This document shows positions 14,355-20,697 of a DNA stretch of 21,387 nt, piece by piece. The position numbers and the translations under genes are program-made. The first letter of the stretch is position 1, and each line of letters starts with the position of its first letter. This DNA is from Lachnospiraceae bacterium. Its GTDB lineage: Bacteria > Bacillota > Clostridia > Lachnospirales > Lachnospiraceae. The notes beneath the pieces were generated by a model that saw only the letters and a list, made by a program, of their open reading frames with translations, did not search any database and was not told the origin of the DNA. Location of the stretch: positions 1-21,387 of the forward strand of contig CAAEEI010000165.1 of NCBI GenBank assembly GCA_900754855.1, given 5' to 3'.

Positions 14355-16400
14355 TTAGCCAATCGGTGTTCCTTCCGGCACACTGTCGTCTACAAAGATA
14401 ATCTTACATCCACAGTCGTCATGGGTAGCTGCCAGTAACATACCGTTACTTTTTACTCCGGCAAATTTCGCCGGTTTAAGATTGGCCATCACGATGATCT
14501 TTCTTCCGATCAGATCTTCCGGTGCATACTCATTACGGATGGAAGATACGATGACCCGGTCGCCCAGTCCGTCAAATAAGGTAAGTTTCAGCAGAGTTTC
14601 TGCATTTTTTACGATTTCACAGGCAGTAACCTTGCAGACACGCATATCCATACGGGCAAAATCATCAATGGTAATCTGCGATTTTACCGGAGGGATCGCC
14701 GCTCTTCTTGCTTCTTCTTCCGCCGCTGCCTTCGCTGCCGCTGCTTCTTCTGCTGCGATTCTTTCCGCTTCAGCCTTTGCCGCCGCTGCCAGTTCTTTTT
14801 CCTCTTCCGTCTGTGGCGCAGAGAAATCCAGCAGTCCCAGGTAGCGCTGTGGCTCTACGGCATAAAGGAACAGATACAGTCTTGGTCCTGCCGTTTTACC
14901 AATCATCAGATTATAAGCGTTTTTAAAGAAGTTCGCCTGTGCAGCCTTTTTATTTTCTTCGTCAAAGTTCGGATCTGCTTCCCGTGGAATAGTATAAATA
15001 AATGTATTTAACGCATCCAGGTCATATTCACCTTTTTCAATATAATCATGAAGGAGTTTGATTTCTTTTTTCTCCACATCGCTGAGGCCATTATAGTAAT
15101 CCCAGTTTCTGTATCCCAACAGGGTATTCATATTCTGTGGAGCACATTTTTCCAGCCAGTATTTTGCCAGTTCCAGTCTCTCGCCAAACTCTTCTTTTTT
15201 AAATGGCGTACCGATTTTCTCAAAAACGGTTTCCAGCATATCTGCGTTAAAATCTACCACGGAACCGAAGTTGACGATCTGCTGCATTGGTACCGGATGA
15301 AGTTCTCTTCCTTCGATCACACAGTTGTGCATGATGCCTTCGATATAGTCAAAGTTCTTGCCTTTACCGGCCTGATAAGTGCGAAGCATCTTATCAAACT
15401 CAAAATACTGACGGAGAATCTCGTCATCAAAGCAGAAATCAAACGCTTTATTTGGCTCGGATTTAGAATACAGCCATAAGATTACTTCCGGCTGGTAAAT
15501 CTTCAGCAGGGTTTCCGGCGTCAGGTTAAGCCCGGTAGAACCGGACATTTTTCCGGTAGTTCCTTTGATTCCGATGAATTCATATCCCTTAAACATCGGA
15601 GCATTGATTCCGAAAATCTTTTTCGCAATAATCTTACTGGTATCGTAACTTCCGCCTGGGCTGGCATGATCTTTTCCACCCGGCTCAAAGTCAACGCCTT
15701 CTACCATCCAGCGCATTGGCCAATCGATCTTCCATGCCAGTTTGCAGTTAAAGTCTTTACGGAAATCCCAGCTTCCTTTATGTCCGCATTTACAGGTATA
15801 TTCGCAGGTTGTTCCGTCTTCGGAAGAAGAGATGATCGTTGTCTCGTCTTTTCCGCAGACCGGACAGTAAATGCTTACCGGATAGTATGCTTCTCTTTCT
15901 TCCGGTGTGGCTTCCTGCTGACGGAATTTATCCAGAATATCAAAAATCTCTTTTCTCTTCTGTACTGCCTGAATCACATATTCCGCATATCTTCCGCTTC
16001 TGTAATTTTCACTCTGTCTTCTAGCATCCACCTTGATTCCAAAACGTGCCAGAGACGCTTCAAATTCTTTTTCAAAATGTTCCGCATAGGAACTGCAGCA
16101 ACCGTATGGATCTTTAACGTCCACATAAGGCTTTCCAATATCCTTTTCCAGTTCCGGCGCAATCTTCTGCACATTGACCGGCACTTTACGCAGACGGTCA
16201 AACTCATCCCAGGAAAATAACAGTCTTGCCTTTTTTCCCTGTTTTAACAATGCTTTATATACAAAATAGCTTGTCGCTATATCTCTGAAATTACCAATAT
16301 GAATGGAACCAGACGGACTGATACCCGCTGCACAAACGTACTCTTCTTTGTCCGGGGATCTTCTAATAATATCTTTTGCAATCTTCTCAGACCAATGCAT
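14355..16400 (-). CDS. lysK: Class I lysyl-tRNA synthetase with C-terminal Trbp111/EMAP-type tRNA-binding domain
   Basis: This enzyme charges tRNA-Lys with lysine. The catalytic core is class I, not the usual bacterial class II: a HIGH motif (GSIHIGN, His34-Asn37) and a KMSKS motif (KMSGS, 284-288). A zinc-binding insertion has CPVC (179-182) and CKC (203-205). A C-terminal helical domain follows, then an Ala/Glu-rich linker (about 538-573) and an OB-fold (about 574-681: ITIDDFARMDMRVCKV, IVMANLKPAKFAGVKSNGMLLAA), the tRNA-binding domain normally attached to methionyl-tRNA synthetase. ATG 16400 was chosen because AGGAGGAAGAGG lies directly upstream; a 12-codon in-frame extension has no such site. 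It is monocistronic, with a strong promoter and a terminator. The leader is about 64 bases, too short for a T-box. Confidence 0.9.
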   Translation of the reverse strand: MHWSEKIAKDIIRRSPDKEEYVCAAGISPSGSIHIGNFRDIATSYFVYKALLKQGKKARLLFSWDEFDRLRKVPVNVQKIAPELEKDIGKPYVDVKDPYGCCSSYAEHFEKEFEASLARFGIKVDARRQSENYRSGRYAEYVIQAVQKRKEIFDILDKFRQQEATPEEREAYYPVSIYCPVCGKDETTIISSSEDGTTCEYTCKCGHKGSWDFRKDFNCKLAWKIDWPMRWMVEGVDFEPGGKDHASPGGSYDTSKIIAKKIFGINAPMFKGYEFIGIKGTTGKMSGSTGLNLTPETLLKIYQPEVILWLYSKSEPNKAFDFCFDDEILRQYFEFDKMLRTYQAGKGKNFDYIEGIMHNCVIEGRELHPVPMQQIVNFGSVVDFNADMLETVFEKIGTPFKKEEFGERLELAKYWLEKCAPQNMNTLLGYRNWDYYNGLSDVEKKEIKLLHDYIEKGEYDLDALNTFIYTIPREADPNFDEENKKAAQANFFKNAYNLMIGKTAGPRLYLFLYAVEPQRYLGLLDFSAPQTEEEKELAAAAKAEAERIAAEEAAAAKAAAEEEARRAAIPPVKSQITIDDFARMDMRVCKVTACEIVKNAETLLKLTLFDGLGDRVIVSSIRNEYAPEDLIGRKIIVMANLKPAKFAGVKSNGMLLAATHDDCGCKIIFVDDSVPEGTPIG

Positions 16401-16470
16401 TCCTCTTCCTCCTGAAATAAAAAAATAACTGTCCAAAACCGCATAAATAGCGGGTCATAGCTAGTAAAGT

Positions 16471-16499
16471 ATTATAGCAAAAGCTACAGGGCATTTCAA
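16471..16499 (-). promoter_or_regulatory. Near-consensus sigma-A promoter of lysK
   Basis: On the minus strand, TTGAAA (16499-16494) and a perfect TATAAT (16476-16471) are 17 bases apart, with TG one base before the -10. Expected transcription start is near 16464. It is divergent from the plus-strand promoter at 16537-16564. Confidence 0.88.
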
Positions 16500-16536
16500 G
16501 GGTAAGTTTACGTGGATTTCCCCTTATTATTTTCCC

Positions 16537-16564
16537 TTGTGGCTTCTTTCGTTTGTGTTATACT
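16537..16564 (+). promoter_or_regulatory. Promoter of the 98-residue unknown gene
   Basis: TTGTGG (16537-16542) and TATACT (16559-16564) are 16 bases apart, with TG one base before the -10 (extended -10). Start of transcription near 16571 rules out upstream start codons at 16512 and 16553 for the downstream reading frame and supports the ATG at 16637. Confidence 0.6.
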
Positions 16565-16602
16565 TATAACTGGAAAAGAAACAGAATATTTCAAAAAAGA
16601 AC

Positions 16603-16639
16603 AAAAGGAGGCCGGTCTTTTATACCGGGAAATACTATG
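16603..16639 (+). promoter_or_regulatory. Ribosome site separated from its start codon by a hairpin
   Basis: AAAAGGAGG (16603-16611) is 25 bases from the ATG at 16637, too far for normal use. CCGGT (16612-16616) and ACCGG (16624-16628) can form a five-pair stem with a seven-base loop exactly in the spacer. When folded, about 8 bases remain between the ribosome site and ATG, near optimal. Confidence 0.55.
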
Positions 16640-16933
16640 GCAAAAACTGCAGAGTTTCAGACTTTATTACGTAATTATCGTGGCGTTATCGGCAATATGC
16701 GGGTCAATGACATCTGGATTTCTTTTGATTCCTGTTTTTTTAACTATTATGCAGACGATGATGAAATCCAATTTAATCTTGCCGGGCAGGAAGGTGTCGT
16801 CACGATTCCGTCCGTAGAATCTTACGAACGTCTGGATGACGAAGAACTTCTTGAAGACGCGGCGGCCGGATATGTGGCGCATCTAAAAGGCGGCACCGTC
16901 TTTACGGCACACTGCTTTAATCCACGGAATTAA
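16637..16933 (+). CDS. Small protein of unknown function (98 residues)
   Basis: I do not recognise this family. The protein reads as a genuine soluble small protein: a basic N-terminal helix (FQTLLRNYRGVIGNMRVND), aromatic beta-like stretches (IWISFDSCFFNYY), an acidic segment (ERLDDEELLEDAAAGYVA), and a C-terminus FTAHCFNPRN. It has two cysteines and no signal peptide or membrane segment. The ATG at 16637 is preferred because the promoter lies upstream at 16537-16564 and because a spacer hairpin places the AGGAGG about 8 bases from it. It is the first plus-strand gene of a two-gene plus-strand island, 161 bases before the PPC-domain gene. Whether the two share a transcript cannot be decided. 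Confidence 0.65.
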   Translation: MAKTAEFQTLLRNYRGVIGNMRVNDIWISFDSCFFNYYADDDEIQFNLAGQEGVVTIPSVESYERLDDEELLEDAAAGYVAHLKGGTVFTAHCFNPRN

Positions 16934-17010
16934 TATTGATAATATTGAATAGAAATAACATTATTAATATTGGATAGAAATAACATCAGATGATTAACAT
17001 TGGATGGAAA
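16932..17010 (+). repeat. Degenerate AT-rich direct repeats before the PPC-domain gene
   Basis: The core AATATTG recurs at 16932, 16941 and 16966, with a variant AACATTG at 16996. The longer unit (AATATTGRATAGAAATAACAT) is nearly identical at 16941 and 16966 and decayed at 16996. Unit spacing is 25 and 30 bases. A weak promoter-like pair, TTGATA (16936-16941) and CATTAT (16959-16964) with 17 bases between, lies inside. The repeats could be a regulator-binding array or a slippage product. Confidence 0.6.
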
Positions 17011-17094
17011 ACAGAAACGTTTTTCCGGTGAAAACCAGACAGAAAAATGAACGGATACCGATAACCCGATCCCTGTAAAGGAGGCAGGCACATT

Positions 17095-17514
17095 ATGGAT
17101 TACAGAAGATTTGATCATACGATTATTGCAAGAATTGACAAAGACGAGGAAATTCTGGAGCAGGTAAAACAGATTGCCCTGAAAGAAGACATTAAACTGG
17201 CCAGCGTTCAGGCTCTGGGAGCAATTCGTTCCTTCACCGCAGGCGTATTTAAACCCAAGGAAAAAGAATATCTGTCCAACGAATTTACCGGCAATTTTGA
17301 AATCGTTTCCCTGACGGGAACCATCAACACCATGAATCAGGAATTTTACTGCCATCTTCACCTGAGCGCCGGTAACGATCAGGGGCAGGTCTTTGGCGGA
17401 CATCTTAATCAGGCCATCGTCAGCGCCACCTGTGAAATGGTAATCCAGATTATCGACGGCGTCGTAGATCGTTATTATGATGAACAGATCGGATTAAATC
17501 TGTTTCAATTTTAA
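17095..17514 (+). CDS. PPC/DUF296-domain protein
   Basis: This 139-residue protein is essentially a single PPC (plant and prokaryote conserved, DUF296) domain, a trimer-forming fold also found in plant AT-hook proteins. Visible signature segments are ALGAIRSFTAGVF (about residues 40-52), FEIVSLTGTIN, the conserved HLHLSAGNDQGQVFGGHL histidine/glycine segment (about 87-104), and TCEMVIQII. No AT-hook is attached, as is usual for bacterial members. Function is not established; some relatives bind DNA or a metal or ligand at the conserved His cluster. The start ATG has a perfect AAAGGAGG. It is the last plus-strand gene, convergent with the SRP RNA, with palindromes between. An AT-rich repeat array lies upstream. 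Confidence 0.88.
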   Translation: MDYRRFDHTIIARIDKDEEILEQVKQIALKEDIKLASVQALGAIRSFTAGVFKPKEKEYLSNEFTGNFEIVSLTGTINTMNQEFYCHLHLSAGNDQGQVFGGHLNQAIVSATCEMVIQIIDGVVDRYYDEQIGLNLFQF

Positions 17515-17550
17515 TCCTTTATCAGGCATGGCTTATCCTGCACAGAGCGC

Positions 17551-17599
17551 TTTTTATGTAACAGGAACATTACGTAGTAATTTCCCTGTTACATAAAAA
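17551..17599. terminator. 49-base near-perfect palindrome, possible terminator of the PPC gene
   Basis: Two 23-base arms differ at only two positions and flank a 3-base GTA loop (17551-17573 and 17577-17599). It lies 37 bases after the PPC-domain gene stop. On the plus strand the arm ends in A rather than T, so termination would rely on this stem plus the following hairpin. Its right arm overlaps the T-run of the SRP RNA terminator. Confidence 0.6.
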
Positions 17600-17633
17600 A
17601 ACTGTTATTCTGCCTCTGGCAAAATAACAGTTT
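17595..17633 (-). terminator. Rho-independent terminator of the SRP RNA transcript
   Basis: Arms AAACTGTTATT and AATAACAGTTT (17599-17609, 17623-17633), extended by TGCC/GGCA around a three-base loop, form a long stem. On the minus strand it is followed by seven T (17601-17595). On the plus strand it is followed by a weaker TTTAATTT, so it may work in both directions. Confidence 0.85.
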
Positions 17634-17680
17634 AATTTAGCTGCTCATATGATAATTGATGAAATCCATCATCATATTTT

Positions 17681-17948
17681 TACCGTGCGGTTGGCTTTGT
17701 ATGACTGCCAACAGACGTTACCTCTACAGTTAGCTCGAACCAGGCACCCTCACGGCACACAAGAAGCACTCCTTAGTGCTGCTTCGTTCCCGACCTGACA
17801 CGGTTCAGAGGTTCCTGTTGCGCGAGACCCAATCGTCAACACCACTTATAAAGGGCAGCTCCATCCACAGAACATCCGGGGCCAACCATCACTCCTGCTA
17901 TAGCGGATTGCAGGTACAGGACGCCGCTAATTTCCCAGCTGCACGGTA
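17681..17948 (-). ncRNA. ffs: Signal recognition particle RNA, long Gram-positive form
   Basis: This is the RNA scaffold of the signal recognition particle, which pairs with Ffh to target nascent membrane and secreted proteins. On the minus strand it shows the Alu domain near the 5' end (CCTGTACCTGCAATCCGCTA), the long central helix, and the S-domain core GTGTCAGGTCGGGAACGAAG followed by CAGC and GTGTGCCGTGAGGGTGCCTGG. The GGAA tetraloop is closed by UCG/CGA instead of the common UCC/GGA, a compensated swap. The ends pair (UACCGUGC with GCACGGUA), which sets the boundaries to within a few bases. An extra hairpin (17647-17677) lies between the mature 3' end and the terminator and is probably trimmed. 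It lies after tadA, as in many Firmicutes. Confidence 0.95.
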
Positions 17949-17954
17949 AGTACC

Positions 17955-17984
17955 AGTATAAATGATTTCAAACCTTAATGTCAA
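17955..17984 (-). promoter_or_regulatory. Promoter of the SRP RNA gene
   Basis: A perfect TTGACA (17984-17979) and TATACT (17960-17955) are separated by 18 bases on the minus strand. The predicted start, about 17948, coincides with the 5' end expected from pairing of the RNA ends. The promoter begins 26 bases after the tadA stop. Confidence 0.87.
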
Positions 17985-18010
17985 GCTATTTTAAAAGATT
18001 TATGCACAAT

Positions 18011-18523
18011 TTATTCCATTCGTTCTTTTTCATTCTTCTTCTGTACAGTTTTTTCCTTTTTTTTCTGCCGCAATTTCTGAAAAAAGGCAGAAAGCATTTC
18101 TGAACATTCTTCTTCCAGAACACCTCTGGTCACGTCCACCTGATGATTAAACTCTTTCATTTCCAGCAGATTAAGTACGGAACCGCCACATCCCGCTTTG
18201 GGATTCATACTCCCGATCACCACTCTGGATACACGTGCCTGCACAATCGCTCCGGCACACATCTGACATGGTTCCAGAGTAATATACATTGTACAGTTCT
18301 CTAATCGCCAGTCGCCGGTTTTACGACAGGCTTTGCTCATGGCCAACAGCTCCGCATGGGCTAAAACTGTTTTGTTTTTATTTCTTTGATTATACCCTCT
18401 GGCAATAATTTTTCCATCGGAGACAATCACACAGCCAATGGGAACATCCCCAATATCTTCGGCTTTTTTCGCCTGACGGATGGCCTCTTTCATATATTTC
18501 TCATCTTCCGTATACCGTTTCAT
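18011..18523 (-). CDS. tadA: tRNA-specific adenosine(34) deaminase TadA
   Basis: TadA deaminates adenosine 34 of tRNA-Arg(ACG) to inosine, allowing wobble decoding. The CDA-fold zinc site is visible as HAE (in VLAHAELLAM, with the catalytic Glu) and PCQMC (in LEPCQMCAGAI). Upstream, GDVPIGCVIV is family-typical. The protein is 170 residues from the ATG at 18523 and ends in a Lys/Glu-rich tail of about 25 residues beyond the core. This start was chosen because MKRYTEDEKYMKEAI is the usual N-terminus and it follows the upstream stop by one base (TGAGATG), a coupled arrangement with AAGGAA before it. An upstream in-frame extension would overlap the previous gene heavily. No terminator follows, so transcription may run into the SRP RNA gene. 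Confidence 0.93.
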   Translation of the reverse strand: MKRYTEDEKYMKEAIRQAKKAEDIGDVPIGCVIVSDGKIIARGYNQRNKNKTVLAHAELLAMSKACRKTGDWRLENCTMYITLEPCQMCAGAIVQARVSRVVIGSMNPKAGCGGSVLNLLEMKEFNHQVDVTRGVLEEECSEMLSAFFQKLRQKKKEKTVQKKNEKERME

Positions 18524-18524
18524 C

Positions 18525-19694
18525 TCATGATTCCTTCCCTTTTTCCTCTTCCAGTAAATGCAGCCAGTATCCAAAGCCTCCTGTTTTGATCCGATTCTCC
18601 GTCATGGCTAAAAAAACCGGAAACTGATAAATCTGCGCCATATACCTCTCTCGATTTCCATATACTCCGGGAACACCGACACAATATCTCTCTTTCCCGC
18701 CATAAATCACCTTTCCCACCAGCACGTGGCCATAACTGCGGCATCCTGTTCGAAGAAACTGATTTTCCGCCAATCGTTCTGCCTCCGGACAAAAACACTG
18801 CAGTTGTTCCGGTTGAAGCTGGTATCCTCCGCGGAAGGCGGGATTAAAAATGTTATTCACATTTTTTATTTTTTTCTCCGCTCTTATCCACAATCTCTCC
18901 AGCCAGTCTTCCTCTGTTGTGGACACTTCTTCTGTTTTTATCCATATTTCTTCCGCAGGTTCCTCCCGAAATTCTTCCTGCAGATTATTTTCTGTTTCCT
19001 TCCCGGTTTTTTCCGTCAAATGCCCGACGGGATTCTCCGTCAATGCTTCTTCTTTTTCCGACAGAACATTTTTTCCCTCCGCAGCCTCTTCCCCCGACAC
19101 GGTTTTTTTCTCCACCACGGGATCTTCCTCTGCCCTGCTTTCATCTTCTGTGCTGCGGTTTTCTTCTGTGCTGCGGTTTTCTTCTGTACTGTGGTTTTCC
19201 TCTGTACTATGGTTTTCCTCTGTGCTGTGGTTTTCCTCCGACATGCTTGTTTCCATTGCTTCTTTCCCGCCTGTCGGTGCGGTTTGCCCGGTCAGCACGC
19301 CGGCATAATCGTTTTCCATTAAGGATGTTATAGGCACTTCTTCCCCGATCCACACTGTTCCATAATAAAAAAATTCCTGATAAAAAAGAAGAATACCGGA
19401 CTGCTTTCTGACATCAAATCCTTCCGGCAGCCGGGAAGCAGGATAAAAGAAAATCGTTTCTTCCTGATGATTGGTCAGCGTAAGGTTTTCTACCGGTATG
19501 ATTTTCCAGCCATCTTGCCAGCAATAAAAACAAAGGACAAACTTCATCGCTTCCGTCAGATGTTCGTCTTCTACCTGTAAAGTCAGTTTCAGTCCATCTT
19601 TCTTTTGCTCTGCTTTCACAAATCCCTTGCAATCCAGTTTATCTTTTTTATCATAGCGATATAAATAAGAGAGTATTCTATGGTACATGGGCAT
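18525..19694 (-). CDS. Conserved protein of unknown function with disordered repeat linker
   Basis: This 389-residue protein has no function I can name. It has three parts. Residues 1-135 are a folded, aromatic, beta-rich N-terminal domain (MYHRILSYLYRYD; FFYYGTVWIGEE). Residues about 145-260 are a highly acidic linker with five (ST)EENH/R repeats. Residues about 265-389 are a C-terminal domain rich in Gly/Tyr (NPAFRGGYQL, YGHVLVGKVIYGGKERYCVG, VPGVYGNRERYMAQIYQFP, GGFGYWLH). The C-terminal region resembles an uncharacterised domain I associate with Lachnospiraceae genomes. No signal peptide or membrane segment is visible. The start has AAAAAAGGAG 7 bases upstream. It lies between rsmA and tadA and its stop almost abuts the tadA start, which hints at a role in RNA or translation, but that is inference from position only. 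Confidence 0.75.
   Translation of the reverse strand: MPMYHRILSYLYRYDKKDKLDCKGFVKAEQKKDGLKLTLQVEDEHLTEAMKFVLCFYCWQDGWKIIPVENLTLTNHQEETIFFYPASRLPEGFDVRKQSGILLFYQEFFYYGTVWIGEEVPITSLMENDYAGVLTGQTAPTGGKEAMETSMSEENHSTEENHSTEENHSTEENRSTEENRSTEDESRAEEDPVVEKKTVSGEEAAEGKNVLSEKEEALTENPVGHLTEKTGKETENNLQEEFREEPAEEIWIKTEEVSTTEEDWLERLWIRAEKKIKNVNNIFNPAFRGGYQLQPEQLQCFCPEAERLAENQFLRTGCRSYGHVLVGKVIYGGKERYCVGVPGVYGNRERYMAQIYQFPVFLAMTENRIKTGGFGYWLHLLEEEKGKES
19144..19233 (-). repeat. Five tandem 18-base repeats encoding a Ser-Thr-Glu-Glu-Asn-His/Arg linker
   Basis: Five consecutive 18-base units (plus-strand form TCTTCTGTGCTGCGGTTT with a few substitutions) lie in frame in the 389-residue protein. The first two units are identical and the others differ at 2-4 positions, as expected of an array that expands and contracts by slippage. 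Length change would keep the reading frame. Confidence 0.9.
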
Positions 19695-19778
19695 AAAAAC
19701 ACTCCTTTTTTCACTAATGTATTCACCGGATTTCAGAATATGACCGGGCAGCCTTTACTTTATCTGTTTCAGGTAACA

Positions 19779-19816
19779 CCCTGTTTCCTTTTCCCTGTTT
19801 CCTTTTCCCTGTTTTC
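19779..19816. repeat. Short tandem 14-base repeat in the gap between rsmA and the unknown gene
   Basis: CCCTGTTTCCTTTT is present almost three times in a row, just after the rsmA stop codon. Read on the minus strand it is purine-rich (AAAAGGAAACAGGG) and so resembles repeated weak ribosome sites. It is non-coding as far as I can see; the rest of the 142-base gap shows no clear promoter or terminator. Confidence 0.6.
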
Positions 19817-19836
19817 TCATCCTCTTCACAAAAAGC

Positions 19837-20697
19837 TTACTCTGATAACAGGTCTGCCAGACGGGCAAATTGTGCCAGATCCAGTTTTTCTCCACGGACG
19901 GCCGCCGGAAGTCCCATGGTTTCCAGGGCTGCGGCAATTTTTTCTTTGGATAAGTGTAATTCTCCGGAATTATGAAGACCATTTTGCAGCGTCTTTCTCC
20001 TCTGATTAAACGACGCGCGGATCAGTTGAAACATAAATGCCGGATTTTTCACTTCCACCGGTTTTTCTTCATGACGGGTCAGACGAATCACCGCCGATCC
20101 AACAGCCGGTCTTGGCATAAAACAGTTTGGCGGTACGTTAGCCACAATATACGGTTCTGCATAATACTGCACTGCCAGAGACAATGCTCCGTAATCTTTT
20201 GAACCTGGTCCTGTCTGCATACGATCCGCCACTTCTTTTTGTACCATGACGGTGATGGAGGACAGAGGCACATCACTTTCAAAAAGTCCCATGATAATTG
20301 GTGTGGTAATATAGTAAGGAAGGTTGGCCACTACTTTTACCGGACGGCCGCCATTCCTCTCCTCTGCCAGTTTACCAATGTCCACCTTGAGAATGTCTTC
20401 ATGAATTACCGTGACATTATCATAAGCAGAAAGGGTATCCTGTAAAATGGGAATAAGATTCTGGTCAATCTCGACCGCTACCACTTCACGGGCGGATTCT
20501 GCCAGATACTGGGTCATCGTTCCGATACCCGGGCCAATTTCCAGCACAAAATCGTCCGGGCCAATTTCTGCAGCGGCAATGATTTTATCCAGTACATGCG
20601 TGTCAATCAGAAAATTCTGCCCAAATTTTTTCTGAAAATTAAATCCATACTTCTGTAAAACGGCTATGGTTTCCTGTGGATTACCTAATGTTGCCAT
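19837..20697 (-). CDS. rsmA: 16S rRNA (adenine(1518)-N6/adenine(1519)-N6)-dimethyltransferase RsmA
   Basis: RsmA (KsgA) dimethylates two adjacent adenosines near the 3' end of 16S rRNA, a late step in small-subunit assembly. The protein is 286 residues from the ATG at 20697. This start was chosen because GGAGGAAGGGAAAC precedes it and MATLGNPQETIAVLQKYGF is the normal N-terminus; an extension of 14 codons starts deeper inside tatD. Visible motifs are KKFGQNFLID, the S-adenosylmethionine-binding EIGPGIGTMT, acidic AVEID, and the target-base motif NLPYYIT. A C-terminal helical domain (RASFNQRRKTLQN) completes the family length. It overlaps the end of tatD by 17 bases, so the two are translationally coupled. 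No rnmV (ribonuclease M5) gene lies between them, although that order is common in relatives. Confidence 0.96.
   Translation of the reverse strand: MATLGNPQETIAVLQKYGFNFQKKFGQNFLIDTHVLDKIIAAAEIGPDDFVLEIGPGIGTMTQYLAESAREVVAVEIDQNLIPILQDTLSAYDNVTVIHEDILKVDIGKLAEERNGGRPVKVVANLPYYITTPIIMGLFESDVPLSSITVMVQKEVADRMQTGPGSKDYGALSLAVQYYAEPYIVANVPPNCFMPRPAVGSAVIRLTRHEEKPVEVKNPAFMFQLIRASFNQRRKTLQNGLHNSGELHLSKEKIAAALETMGLPAAVRGEKLDLAQFARLADLLSE

Noticed and set aside
14476..14670. Methionyl-tRNA synthetase as the identity of the 681-residue synthetase
   Set aside because: Only the C-terminal OB-fold matches MetRS; the catalytic core has the class I lysyl-type HIGN/KMSGS pattern and zinc insertion.
16436..16455. 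Small CCGC/GCGG hairpin followed by TTTT in the lysK leader, as a possible attenuator
   Set aside because: The stem has only four firm pairs and the leader is too short for a T-box; it would not form a convincing terminator.
16512..16817. Plus-strand frame encoding a membrane-like 101-residue peptide
   Set aside because: It starts upstream of the mapped promoter-like elements, has no ribosome site, and is out of frame with the more protein-like 98-residue gene.
17647..17677. Hairpin just after the SRP RNA as its terminator
   Set aside because: It is AT-rich and followed by GAGCAG rather than T; the hairpin at 17599-17633 with seven T is a far better terminator.
18850..19322. Long plus-strand frames opposite the repeat-containing gene
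   Set aside because: They are low-complexity Ser/Phe/Cys-rich antisense readings of the Glu-rich linker, without ribosome sites.
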